Below, piece after piece: positions 31,803-39,237 of a stretch of DNA of 42,155 bases. The notes under the pieces were generated by a model. It was not told where the DNA came from, did not search any database, and was given only the letters and a program-made list of their open reading frames with translations. A program made the position numbers and the translations under genes. The stretch lies in assembly GCA_017501245.1 (NCBI GenBank), contig JAFVXI010000023.1, positions 1 through 42,155 on the forward strand, written 5' to 3'. How positions within the stretch are numbered: the first letter of the stretch is position 1; each line of letters opens with the position of its first letter. Source of the DNA: Clostridia bacterium (lineage in GTDB: Bacteria > Bacillota > Clostridia > Oscillospirales > CAG-272).

Positions 31803-34800
31803 TTATTCGGCAGCGTCAGAGGACGCACCGACGCTTATTTTCTTTCTGATAACGAACCAGAAGAGGCAGAAGCCTCCGCCGCCGAGGAGAAGCACGGAGC
31901 CGATAACGATCAGCGCTATCCAGCCGCCGCCAAGTCCCTTCGACATATTGTAGCCGCAGACGTCACACTTCTCGTCGCCGTCAGCGTCGCTATGCTCGCC
32001 CTCATCGACCCTCTCGCCACAGCCGCAGAGCTTGTGGTGTCCTGCCTCGTCGCTGATCCACTCAACTCCGCCCTCGTGTCCGTTGGCGGGTGCAAGCTCC
32101 GCACCGCAGACGGTGCAGGTCTGTGCCTCGGTGCAGGTCGCTGCCGCACCGGGAGTGTGTATGCCGGTAGCCTCTGCCAGGACGTCGCCGCAAACCGTGC
32201 AGGTCTGATCAGCGCCGCAGGTCGCCGCCTCGCCGGGTGTGTGTCCCTTCTTTGCATCAAGCTCAGCGCCGCAAACGGTGCAGGTCTGTGCCTCGGTGCA
32301 GGTTGCGGGGTCACCGGGAGTGTGGTTTCCGGTAGCGGGGGTTAATTCATCGCCGCAGACGGTGCAGGTCTGTGCCTCGGTGCAGGTTGCGGGGTCACCG
32401 GGAGTGTGGTTTCCGGTAGCGGGGGCTAATTCATCTCCGCAGACGGTGCAGGTCTGTGCCTTGCCGCAGGTCGCCGCCTCGCCGGGTGTGTGTCCCTTAG
32501 CGGTGTCAAGCAGCTTGTGGCAGACAGTGCATTCCTGGTCGTCGGTGCAGTTTGCAGGTGCGCCGGGGGTGTGGATCGTTTCTCTCTCAAGTCCGCAGTT
32601 CGGGCAGACCTCAGAGCAGGCAAACTCATAGAAGTGTAAGTCGGAGGAGCCGAGGTAATTATCTCTTACGTAGCCGCAGACGGTACAGGTGTCGTCGCAA
32701 GGGGTGTTGTTGCCCCAGTCGTGGCCGGAGATAAACTGCTTGGATTCCTCGTAAGCAGGACACTCGGGGTCCTGGCAGTACTTGTAATGCTCAAATTCGT
32801 TGTGATCGTACTCATCGGCGTAAACGTGCTTATGGTCGTTCTCGTCTACGTAGTATGCCTCGAAGGTGACGCCGCCCTCGGTCGTGACGTTATAAGCGCC
32901 TGCGAGAAGGGTCATTCCTCCGTCGGTCGTCCAGCCGGCAAACTTCTTGCCCTCGGGTGCTGTAAACTCACAGTCGGGAAGGGTAATGACTCCGAGCTTT
33001 ACTCTCTCTTCGATGCTCGCGCCGTCGCCCTCTCCGGGGCTGAAGGTGACGATGGAGTAGGGAAGCTCGGTGGGATAGAAGGACGTGTAGGCGATCAGCC
33101 TGCCCTCGCCGTCGGTGTACGAGTAGATCTCGCTGCCGTTTATAGTAGCGTATACGACGCTGTCAAACTCATAGCCCTCCTTGGCTACGAGGTTGATATA
33201 CACGCCGTAGTTCTTTCCGGCGACGAACCTATCAAGAGGATCCCACTCCTCGTCCGTGTCGTTGTCTACGAAGTAGAATTTCTCTACTGAGTACCAGTCT
33301 CTGTCAAGAGTGATCTTGTTTCCGGGGAAGCTACCCTCGACGGGCTCATCCATTCCGATATATACAGACTCAATAAGCGCCTTAGCGCAGTCAAATCTGA
33401 GCGTCACCTGCGCCATATCCTTCTCATCGGCTGTGCCGTATGCGCTGACGCTGACCGCATCGAAGCCGCCCACCTTGACGGAGAGCTGATCTGCGGGCGC
33501 AAGCTCAAACTTACCCGCATTGCCGTTCAGGTATTTATCACTCGCCACGACGATGCGAAGCTCGTAGGTGTGTCCGTAAACGAACTTATCCTCGGTCTCC
33601 ATGATCTCATCTGCCGTAACGTCATACCATACGACGGCGTCGCCGACGGGAGCGAGGTCGAAGCCGTGGCCGCCCGCAAAGTTGGTGAAGTTGGGCTTGT
33701 TACCGTTTATGGGCTGAACGTCCCCTCTTAAAGCAATGCTCGAAAGCACGCCGCCGTTACAGGGTGCAAAGGAGATATTGACCATAGCCAGGGTAGGATC
33801 GCCGAATATGGGGGTTATCTCGACGTCGCCCTCGTTAGCCGTAGCGCTGACCACGTCTCCGAAGCGATAATCGCTGGTAGATCTGATGAAGAAGGTAAGA
33901 TCGTAGCTGATGCCGTTTTCAAATACGTAGCTCTCGTCGAGCGCTTCGCCTATCAAGTTAGCCCAGCGGATGCCGCCAACGAAGCCGTACTGTGCGCCGC
34001 CCGTAACAGCCTCGTCGGTAACGAGAGAGTAAATGCTGTCGCCCATAGTAGGTGCGGTGAAGATGGGGTTCTGACCCTCGGAGGGGATAGAAATGCCGTC
34101 AAAGCTGACCTCGTCGATGATCTTTGCGTCAATGGAGGCGAACTCATACTCTATATCCACCCTCGTGTCGTGGTAAACTGCGCCGTCGTTGTTCTCGCCC
34201 ATATAGGTAAGCTTGATAGATACCTTTTTTCCGTTTACGTTGCCGCCGATGCAGTTGTTCTCGTCGGCATTTTCAGTGGCGAAGCGGAAGCCCTCGTTGG
34301 CTATGAGAGAGAGCTTTACCTTGTAGCTCTCGCCTGCTACGAACTTCTCGGATGCGCCCATGCTTCTCCACTCGCCGTTATCAAGGGTATACCAGCCGTG
34401 GTCAAGGGAGGAAACGAAGGTAGCGCGGTCGTTCAAGGGGATTATAGCCGTATGAGAGGGAGCGGTCTCGCCTGCAACGGGTGTGGGGATGAACACGCTC
34501 GGTCTGACGCTCTTCTTAGGTATGTTATGGAAATCGCAAAGCACGCTGATGGTCTTTGAATCGGGATTGAGCTCACGGTAGGTGACTCGTGCCGACTCGC
34601 CGTTTATAGTAGCGGTAATGCCGCTGTAATCGGTGCTCTCGCCCGCCCAGGTGAAGTTCCATTCGCTCATGCCCTTTACCTGGAGGTCGATCCTGACGGT
34701 GTAGGATCTGCCGCCGATGAAATATTTTTCGGTTCCTGCGTCAACACCGACGTGATCGTCAAATCCGTAATGATACCACGTGATGCCGACGACCTTATAG

Positions 34801-34997
34801 TCCATAGGGTTTTTGACCGTAACCGACGAATAGTCGCGGGTTACGTCAGCTCCCGCTACGGGAGCGGCGATCGTCAGTTCGACGTCGCTTATCTTAACGT
34901 TTACGCTGTAAGCAAAGGCCGTAACCGCCATCGATGCGACGACGAGAGCTATCGCTAACAGGACGGTAAATGCCGCCAACAATCTTCTTGTTTTCAT
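31803..34997 (-). CDS. Large membrane-anchored surface protein: Ig-like domains, InlB-type repeat, Cys-rich repeat stalk
   Basis: 1064 residues from ATG 34997, which follows AGGAGG; the frame is open to 35297 but that stretch is not coding. Signal peptide 1-29 (AVTAFA). Four or five Ig-like domains of about 120 residues run from 34 to 645; each ends in an FxxGxxYxvxixLxAxxgYxF-type strand pair, e.g. FVAGESYKVKLSLIANEGFRF and FVAGKNYGVYINLVAKEGYEF. An InlB-type repeat is at 648-717, and a His/Cys-rich stalk at 723-1015. Within the stalk a 28-residue unit, with CTEAQTCTVCG and HTPGDPAT, repeats in tandem. A membrane helix (1026-1050) then ends in IRKK and a short tail. It shares InlB repeat, stalk style and C-terminal anchor with the 26816-29368 protein. 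Confidence 0.9.
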   Translation of the reverse strand: MKTRRLLAAFTVLLAIALVVASMAVTAFAYSVNVKISDVELTIAAPVAGADVTRDYSSVTVKNPMDYKVVGITWYHYGFDDHVGVDAGTEKYFIGGRSYTVRIDLQVKGMSEWNFTWAGESTDYSGITATINGESARVTYRELNPDSKTISVLCDFHNIPKKSVRPSVFIPTPVAGETAPSHTAIIPLNDRATFVSSLDHGWYTLDNGEWRSMGASEKFVAGESYKVKLSLIANEGFRFATENADENNCIGGNVNGKKVSIKLTYMGENNDGAVYHDTRVDIEYEFASIDAKIIDEVSFDGISIPSEGQNPIFTAPTMGDSIYSLVTDEAVTGGAQYGFVGGIRWANLIGEALDESYVFENGISYDLTFFIRSTSDYRFGDVVSATANEGDVEITPIFGDPTLAMVNISFAPCNGGVLSSIALRGDVQPINGNKPNFTNFAGGHGFDLAPVGDAVVWYDVTADEIMETEDKFVYGHTYELRIVVASDKYLNGNAGKFELAPADQLSVKVGGFDAVSVSAYGTADEKDMAQVTLRFDCAKALIESVYIGMDEPVEGSFPGNKITLDRDWYSVEKFYFVDNDTDEEWDPLDRFVAGKNYGVYINLVAKEGYEFDSVVYATINGSEIYSYTDGEGRLIAYTSFYPTELPYSIVTFSPGEGDGASIEERVKLGVITLPDCEFTAPEGKKFAGWTTDGGMTLLAGAYNVTTEGGVTFEAYYVDENDHKHVYADEYDHNEFEHYKYCQDPECPAYEESKQFISGHDWGNNTPCDDTCTVCGYVRDNYLGSSDLHFYEFACSEVCPNCGLERETIHTPGAPANCTDDQECTVCHKLLDTAKGHTPGEAATCGKAQTCTVCGDELAPATGNHTPGDPATCTEAQTCTVCGDELTPATGNHTPGDPATCTEAQTCTVCGAELDAKKGHTPGEAATCGADQTCTVCGDVLAEATGIHTPGAAATCTEAQTCTVCGAELAPANGHEGGVEWISDEAGHHKLCGCGERVDEGEHSDADGDEKCDVCGYNMSKGLGGGWIALIVIGSVLLLGGGGFCLFWFVIRKKISVGASSDAAE
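32269..32520. repeat. 84-bp tandem repeat inside the Cys-rich stalk gene
   Basis: Three successive copies of an 84-bp (28-codon) unit; GGTGCAGGTCTGTGCC recurs at an 84-bp step, with CAGGTCTG beginning at 32281, 32365 and 32449. The first two copies are nearly identical in DNA, indicating recent amplification or gene conversion. Confidence 0.85.
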
Positions 34998-35159
34998 TTT
35001 CTCCTCCTTGGTGCTGTGCCTCGGGATGTCTCCGTCAGCAGAGAGTAAGTTTTGCCCGAAGGGTATAGCAAGCGTCCTTGCAGAAGCCTGCACGGCAGCC
35101 GCACTGCGGTATAAGCCGTCAGCCCTGCACACACGTATGCGTGCCCGTGGGATATAATA

Positions 35160-35226
35160 ATTATAACAAAATATGTGCGCCGCGCACCTACCCGCGGGGG
35201 ATAGTTTAGGTATGGGGTGCGGGTAG
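35160..35226 (-). promoter_or_regulatory. Probable activator-type promoter of the large surface-protein gene
   Basis: On the minus strand a TATAAT lies at 35165-35160, but no -35 box is found 16-18 bp upstream. Instead the near-palindrome CTACCCGCGGGGGATAG (35188-35204, plus sense) sits there, centred about 43 bp upstream of the predicted start. CTACCCGC (35188-35195) also has a perfect inverted partner GCGGGTAG at 35219-35226. Confidence 0.45.
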
Positions 35227-35281
35227 TTTTTTAAAAACGGTGCATCGTTTCTCGTAATCTCTGCTGCCCTGCTTGGCAAAT

Positions 35282-35311
35282 AAAAAAGCGGCGGCACAGC
35301 TGTGCCACCGC
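35282..35311 (-). terminator. Terminator after the LuxR-type regulator
   Basis: Minus-strand stem GCGGTGGCAC (35311-35302) / GTGCCGCCGC (35297-35288), loop AGCT, then T6. It isolates the regulator transcript from the surface gene downstream. Confidence 0.9.
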
Positions 35312-35331
35312 ATTATGTAAAGAAATATTTA

Positions 35332-36282
35332 CTATTTGTCCGAAAGAAGCATAAGCAATTCGTCCTTGCCTCCGACTCCCAGGGCGGAGTAGAGCAGTCC
35401 GACGTGCCACTTGACCGTGTTTTCCGAGATGTGCAGCTCGGCGGCGATCTCCTTCTGGCTCTTTCCGTCAAGTATGCCGTCGAGCATCTCCATCTGCCTC
35501 TCGGTCAGCCTCTTTCCCTTAGGCAATAGGGTCATGACTCTCTCGAGCTTTTCTGCCTTTGGGATGGAGTCAAGCACGATGACTCTCGGCCTTACGACGG
35601 GCGCCTCGGGCAGATCCTCCTTATGCACGTAGTCCTGCATTATCCAATAGAGGAAGAAGAGCATGCCCTCGCTGAGGATGTAGGACAGCGAGAGAAATTC
35701 AAAGTTCCAGCTGACGAACTTCTCGATCAGCCACATAGCGATGTTACATAGCACGACGCCTGCGAGCAGTGCCGCGTGCTTCCTAGAGGACACTCTCCTC
35801 GTGCGCACCGACCATACGATGGTCGCTATCATCATAATGAAATAGGCGAGCACGTAGATGAGGTAGACGCTGTGCAGGGGTCCGTATTCCTTAACGAGCT
35901 TTGCCGCACCGTCGGCGTATTCGAGCCTCACGGAGGTGTAATACCAGGGCAGATAGCCCGCCGTGCAGACCACGCCAAGGACAACTGCACCAAGCGAGCA
36001 GAGCACTGTCGGCAGAGCCTTGCCGTAATTAACTCCCGATATCTTAGCTATCGTCAGAAACATACTGATGAGCAGGAAGATATGCCCGAGGTAAGCAAGC
36101 TTGGTTGCAAAGAGCGCAAGCGACACCGTGTGCGAGAGCGATAGGAGAAGGTATCCGAGGTTAACGATGCATACGCAGGAATACATCACTATGAGCCACG
36201 GCTCCTTCTTGCGTATATTTAAGCAGTATAAAACGAGCAGGGCTGCCGCTACTGCCAGAATTATTCCATATACAATTGCCAT
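35332..36282 (-). CDS. Membrane-embedded LuxR-type regulator with a 7-TM sensor
   Basis: 316 residues, ATG 36282 after a strong AGGAGG. The first 220 residues hold seven hydrophobic segments of the histidine-kinase N-terminal 7TM type (loop GYLPWYYTSVRLEYADGAAKLVKEYGPL between helices 3 and 4 as usual). A short linker leads to a LuxR/GerE helix-turn-helix (about 252-312): LTERQMEMLDGILDGKSQKEIAAELHISENTVKWHV. No kinase or receiver domain is present, so sensing and DNA binding are fused in one membrane protein. It sits directly upstream of, and on the same strand as, the surface-protein cluster, its likely target. The promoter is visible (TTGCTT, 17 bp, TAAAAT). Confidence 0.92.
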   Translation of the reverse strand: MAIVYGIILAVAAALLVLYCLNIRKKEPWLIVMYSCVCIVNLGYLLLSLSHTVSLALFATKLAYLGHIFLLISMFLTIAKISGVNYGKALPTVLCSLGAVVLGVVCTAGYLPWYYTSVRLEYADGAAKLVKEYGPLHSVYLIYVLAYFIMMIATIVWSVRTRRVSSRKHAALLAGVVLCNIAMWLIEKFVSWNFEFLSLSYILSEGMLFFLYWIMQDYVHKEDLPEAPVVRPRVIVLDSIPKAEKLERVMTLLPKGKRLTERQMEMLDGILDGKSQKEIAAELHISENTVKWHVGLLYSALGVGGKDELLMLLSDK

Positions 36283-36337
36283 GAAGCCCTCCTCCTATAG
36301 TCAGTCACTAAGTGCTGCTTATGCACAGCCCTTTATT

Positions 36338-36366
36338 ATTTTAACATATGTCGCAGAAAAAAGCAA
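36338..36366 (-). promoter_or_regulatory. Promoter of the LuxR-type regulator
   Basis: On the minus strand: TTGCTT (36366-36361), 17-bp spacer, TAAAAT (36343-36338); leader of about 50 nt. Confidence 0.65.
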
Positions 36367-36480
36367 GCCGTTTTCAAAATGAGTTTGTCTTTATCTCTGT
36401 CCCGGATGAGCTTGCAACTCCGATTGCGGATGAAAAACGCAGCTCGGCATCGGAAAAAACCAGCTATTTGTCAATTATTG

Positions 36481-37605
36481 TTAACGAAACTTATTAAAAA
36501 ATCCGCTGTCGACGATATAGTCGTCTATCTCTGCGGCGATCCTTGCCGCCTCCTCCTTTGCCTTAGCCTCGCTTATCATCTCCACCGCCTCTCTGAAGGA
36601 GTCCGCCCTCTTTTCCTCCTCCTTGCGTATATAGCATTCGACCGATCTTCTTTCCGCCTCGGCCTCCCGGATAGCCTTATCCATATCACCGAGGAAGAGC
36701 GAAAAGGCGCTCTTATATTCTGCGAGGTATTTTACACGCTTCTCCATAGTGAAGCTATCCGGCACTCTCAGGCTCGGGTCCATATAGTGCGCCAGGTCGT
36801 AGAGCGTGCAGGCGTCGAGCCCCCTCACCGTAGGGCCGCCCTGAAGCGAAAAATCATTCGCAAGATGATATAGGAAGGTCGGCGTCGGTGTGAGGTGGAG
36901 GGATGTCGCCGTTATCTTCTCGTTCATATAGTCTATTTTGCAGGAGGGGCTACCCGTGTTAAGAAAGGCCTTGTTATTTATGACGTTATCGTCGATGATA
37001 TAGCAGCGTGAGGGCAGTGATTTAGCAAAGGCTATCGCCCTCGCTCTCGCCTCGGGTGCCGTCCTCGAGCCCTTGATCTCGATGCCGTTCAGGATCCATT
37101 CGGCAACGGGCTTGACGGTAGTGATGCCCCTATCGTCGTTTGACAAAAGGTGCGCCAGCAGTATCCTCGGCATAGCCGCCGACGGACTCTTTACGATCGC
37201 CGAAACGCACATCTTAGCAACCTCCTTGAGGCTTGCGCCGACACCCGAGAAGTAGAGCTGCTTAGCAGAGGTGAAGTCCGCCTCCGCCTCCTTGGAGATC
37301 GTCTTAAGCATCTCCTCGAGCGCCTTAGCCTTCTCGGTGTGGTAATGGGTCTTAAACTGCTCGGATATGCGATAGAAGCTCGAGCCGCCGACAAAGGCGC
37401 CCGACCTCTGCCCGAAGCGCTCGAGAATATTCGCATCACGCTTCCTGAAGCCCGCCATCAGGTAGCCGTAAAAGCCGTCGATGACGTCTCTCTTCCTCGA
37501 CAGCATAATTGTGGTGGTCAGCTTCGCCACCGCCTTGACGCTCTCGAAGTCGGTCTTTCTCGCATTGAAAATCTCATCAAGCCTCTTAGCCTCAAGCTCG
37601 GTCAT
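36481..37605 (-). CDS. Unknown 374-residue protein with a C-terminal helical region
   Basis: 374 residues from ATG 37605, which follows GGAGG at 6 bp; the frame stays open to 37803 but that part consists of short repeats. No signal peptide or membrane helix. The N-terminal half is helical (TELEAKRLDEIFNARK, SKEAEADFTSAKQLYF). The middle contains DRGITTVKPVAEWILNGIEI and RCYIIDDNVINNKAFLNTGSPSC. The last 90 residues are a charged coiled-coil-like helix (DKAIREAEAERRSVECYIRKEEEKR...). I recognise no family. It may be a nucleic-acid or plasmid-maintenance-like protein, but nothing proves this. Confidence 0.75.
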   Translation of the reverse strand: MTELEAKRLDEIFNARKTDFESVKAVAKLTTTIMLSRKRDVIDGFYGYLMAGFRKRDANILERFGQRSGAFVGGSSFYRISEQFKTHYHTEKAKALEEMLKTISKEAEADFTSAKQLYFSGVGASLKEVAKMCVSAIVKSPSAAMPRILLAHLLSNDDRGITTVKPVAEWILNGIEIKGSRTAPEARARAIAFAKSLPSRCYIIDDNVINNKAFLNTGSPSCKIDYMNEKITATSLHLTPTPTFLYHLANDFSLQGGPTVRGLDACTLYDLAHYMDPSLRVPDSFTMEKRVKYLAEYKSAFSLFLGDMDKAIREAEAERRSVECYIRKEEEKRADSFREAVEMISEAKAKEEAARIAAEIDDYIVDSGFFNKFR

Positions 37606-37620
37606 TGTCAGCCTCCTTTT

Positions 37621-37699
37621 TGCCCCTCTCGGTGCGTGCTGTATTTTTTGCTCATCTCGGTGCGTGTACGTTGCATTTGTTTGCTCATCTTGGTGCGTG
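37621..37699. repeat. Three direct 18-bp repeats in the leader of the 374-residue gene
   Basis: TGCYCMTCTCGGTGCGTG-type copies at 37621-37638, 37649-37666 and 37682-37699 (Y and M mark variable bases; the third has TTGG for TCGG). Spacings are 28 and 33 bp. They lie just upstream of the ribosome binding site of the minus-strand gene. Confidence 0.75.
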
Positions 37700-37876
37700 T
37701 GCGCACTTAACACGTTTATCACTGCGTGTACGCATGATACTCTGCTTTTTGAAGGCGCGTTTAGCTTTTCGTAAAGCAGGGTAGTGCGCTTTACCTGCCG
37801 CACTCTCCCGGACTCTCGCCCGCCTATTTTGATTATATCATATAAAAATGGAAAGTTAAAGTAGCAAAAAGCATTT

Positions 37877-38059
37877 TTATTGCCAGCCTAAAACAGAATG
37901 ACCGCCGCTATTTAAAAACCGGTATAACGGCTGACAAAGCCTGTATAGCAAAAAAAGCAGGATCAGCGCACCCTCGCCGAGGATTACACGCTTGTATTGC
38001 TCTGCTTGTTTTCTGAGGATGGTGTAGTCGTATGTGGCGAAAACGTATATATGCGTCAT
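37877..38059 (-). CDS. Small membrane protein coupled to AbrB
   Basis: 60 residues. Its ATG overlaps the AbrB stop (ATGA), and AAGG lies about 7 bp upstream, so translation is likely coupled. One membrane helix (about 27-48, ILGEGALILLFLLYRLCQPLY), with a short polar N-terminal part. No family recognised. Short length leaves some doubt, but the overlap and helix argue for a real gene. Confidence 0.55.
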   Translation of the reverse strand: MTHIYVFATYDYTILRKQAEQYKRVILGEGALILLFLLYRLCQPLYRFLNSGGHSVLGWQ

Positions 38060-38271
38060 CCCTTTGCCTTGTCTTTTGCACTTTTGCCATTTGTACGGCG
38101 GCGCTTAACTAGTGCATATTCGGGATTACGAATCAGAACGCCATCCTCCGTCATCAAGACCTCAACCGATTCGCCTAGCGAATAGCGCTCACGCATCTCC
38201 TTTGCGATCACTATCCTGCCTTGCTTGTCTATCTCCTTGATAACCCCTATTCCGGCACATTTACCTATCAT
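38056..38271 (-). CDS. AbrB/SpoVT-type DNA-binding regulator
   Basis: 71 residues. The whole N-terminal 48 residues are an AbrB fold: GVIKEIDKQGRIVIAKEMR, LGESVEVLMTEDGVLIRN. The rest is a basic tail (KRRRTNGKSAKDKAKG). Such proteins act as dimeric or tetrameric DNA-binding regulators, including transition-state regulators and antitoxins. GAGGA precedes ATG 38271. It is divergent from the XRE gene, with a 19-bp palindrome repeated twice between them. It could be an antitoxin, but the downstream 60-residue protein does not resemble a known toxin. Confidence 0.88.
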   Translation of the reverse strand: MIGKCAGIGVIKEIDKQGRIVIAKEMRERYSLGESVEVLMTEDGVLIRNPEYALVKRRRTNGKSAKDKAKG

Positions 38272-38303
38272 TTTTATTCCTCAAAATTACGATAATTTCC
38301 AAC

Positions 38304-38322
38304 TGACACTCAGTGAATGTCA
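38304..38322. promoter_or_regulatory. Operator site 1 of the AbrB-XRE divergon
   Basis: 19-bp palindrome of form TGACANTCANTGANTGTCA, eight of nine arm pairs matching. It overlaps the expected -35 region of the XRE promoter. Confidence 0.75.
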
Positions 38323-38342
38323 TATGCTGTATTTTATCACAA

Positions 38343-38348
38343 TATAAT
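38343..38348 (+). promoter_or_regulatory. -10 box of the XRE regulator promoter
   Basis: Perfect TATAAT, 38 bp before the ATG at 38386. No good -35 hexamer; the -35 position falls on operator 1, and the predicted start falls on operator 2. Confidence 0.6.
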
Positions 38349-38353
38349 AGATT

Positions 38354-38372
38354 TGTCAATCACTGAATGTCA
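38354..38372. promoter_or_regulatory. Operator site 2 of the AbrB-XRE divergon
   Basis: Second 19-bp copy (TG-CA-TCACTGAATGTCA core, seven of nine pairs), starting exactly 50 bp after site 1. It covers the predicted transcription start of the XRE gene. Confidence 0.72.
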
Positions 38373-38385
38373 AAGAGGAAGAAAA

Positions 38386-38628
38386 ATGTTTAAAAACAAG
38401 AACGGCGGCAGCAACAATCTCTCGGGCGAAAACATCCGCAGATTAAGGCTTGCATACCCTACGAAGCTCTCGCAAAAGGCCCTGGCGGACAAGTTGCAGC
38501 TCATCGGCATCGACGTCGATAAAAATGCTATACAAAGGATAGAATGCGGCAAGCGCTTCGTAACCGATATCGAGCTTGCGGCGTTTGCCGATGTCTTTGC
38601 GGTCGACGTCTCCGAGCTTATACGCTGA
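38386..38628 (+). CDS. XRE-family helix-turn-helix regulator
   Basis: 80 residues from ATG 38386 (GAGGAAG upstream); an in-frame ATG at 38317 lies inside the operator region and is unlikely. A single Cro/CI-type domain: LSGENIRRLRLAYP, LSQKALADKLQLIGIDVDKNAIQRIECGKRFVTDIELAAFADVF. It probably binds the flanking palindromes and autoregulates, or AbrB does; sequence cannot say which. Confidence 0.88.
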   Translation: MFKNKNGGSNNLSGENIRRLRLAYPTKLSQKALADKLQLIGIDVDKNAIQRIECGKRFVTDIELAAFADVFAVDVSELIR

Positions 38629-38723
38629 CGTCATCCCCGCCATCCATCGGCTTACGTTAATTTTATACTGATCAAAATGAACTAACCCATCAAAAGAAAC
38701 TAAAAAGCCACATCAAGCAAATC

Positions 38724-38750
38724 AAGCCCTCGGCAGACCGCCGAGGGCTT
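38724..38750. terminator. Hairpin between the XRE gene and the next minus-strand frame
   Basis: Perfect 11-bp stem AAGCCCTCGGC (38724-38734) / GCCGAGGGCTT (38740-38750), loop AGACC. The T tail is weak on both strands (AATCTT on plus, GATTTGCTT on minus). Confidence 0.6.
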
Positions 38751-38755
38751 AATCT

Positions 38756-39115
38756 TTAGATATGAACGCTGACTTTAATATCTTCCCGCCGCGATGGGCG
38801 CATATGATACCCTGGATGCCGAGTTTTCATATACTCCATTGCGATTTCTTTCGTTATTATAAAATCAGCGATTTTTATCGTTTTGTTATCCTTGCTTTCT
38901 CTTTCGAGATAGCATAGATTACTTAAGAGCGTGTGCCCGATAAGTTTGCACTTGCCCGACTTAATAGCGGGGCACACATGCATCATCGCCGAGGCGAAGA
39001 TGCGCTGACTTGGTTCCGCATCTTTGAGCTGCCGCAAGTTCGAGGCGTTTAGCCGAAGAGTAAAACAGGCGAGTGCTTTCGCACCCGCCTTTTTACTGTC
39101 TCTATACAACCTCAA
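38756..39115 (-). CDS. Uncertain 119-residue frame
   Basis: Frame from TTG 39115 to 38756. The C-terminal half (ESKDNKTIKIADFIITKEIAMEYMKTRHPGY...) looks protein-like. The N-terminal half overlaps two hairpins and lacks a convincing ribosome binding site; the only upstream purines are very close to the TTG. A shorter product from ATG 38983 is possible but also lacks a site. No family recognised. It could be a gene fragment or chance. Confidence 0.3.
   Translation of the reverse strand: MRLYRDSKKAGAKALACFTLRLNASNLRQLKDAEPSQRIFASAMMHVCPAIKSGKCKLIGHTLLSNLCYLERESKDNKTIKIADFIITKEIAMEYMKTRHPGYHMRPSRREDIKVSVHI
39068..39094 (+). terminator. Plus-strand terminator-like hairpin without an upstream gene
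   Basis: Stem GGCGAGTGC (39068-39076) / GCACCCGCC (39081-39089) with one mismatch, loop TTTC, followed by five T. No plus-strand CDS ends nearby; the XRE gene stops more than 400 bp upstream. Confidence 0.6.
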
Positions 39116-39237
39116 TCAGCCTCAAAAATACAAAACCAATTATTCTCACCAACCACAGGTTTGCCACCACCAACACCACCAATATTAACAGTACCAAAAC
39201 TTAGCTGAACTTGGAGTTGATGCCCATAGATTCGTTT

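Noticed and set aside
34998-35297. N-terminal extension of the large surface protein
   Set aside because: A strong AGGAGG and a proper signal peptide begin at 34997; the upstream frame runs through the promoter and lacks a site.
38056-38271. AbrB plus 60-residue protein as a MazEF-type toxin-antitoxin pair
   Set aside because: The small protein is a single membrane helix without MazF features.
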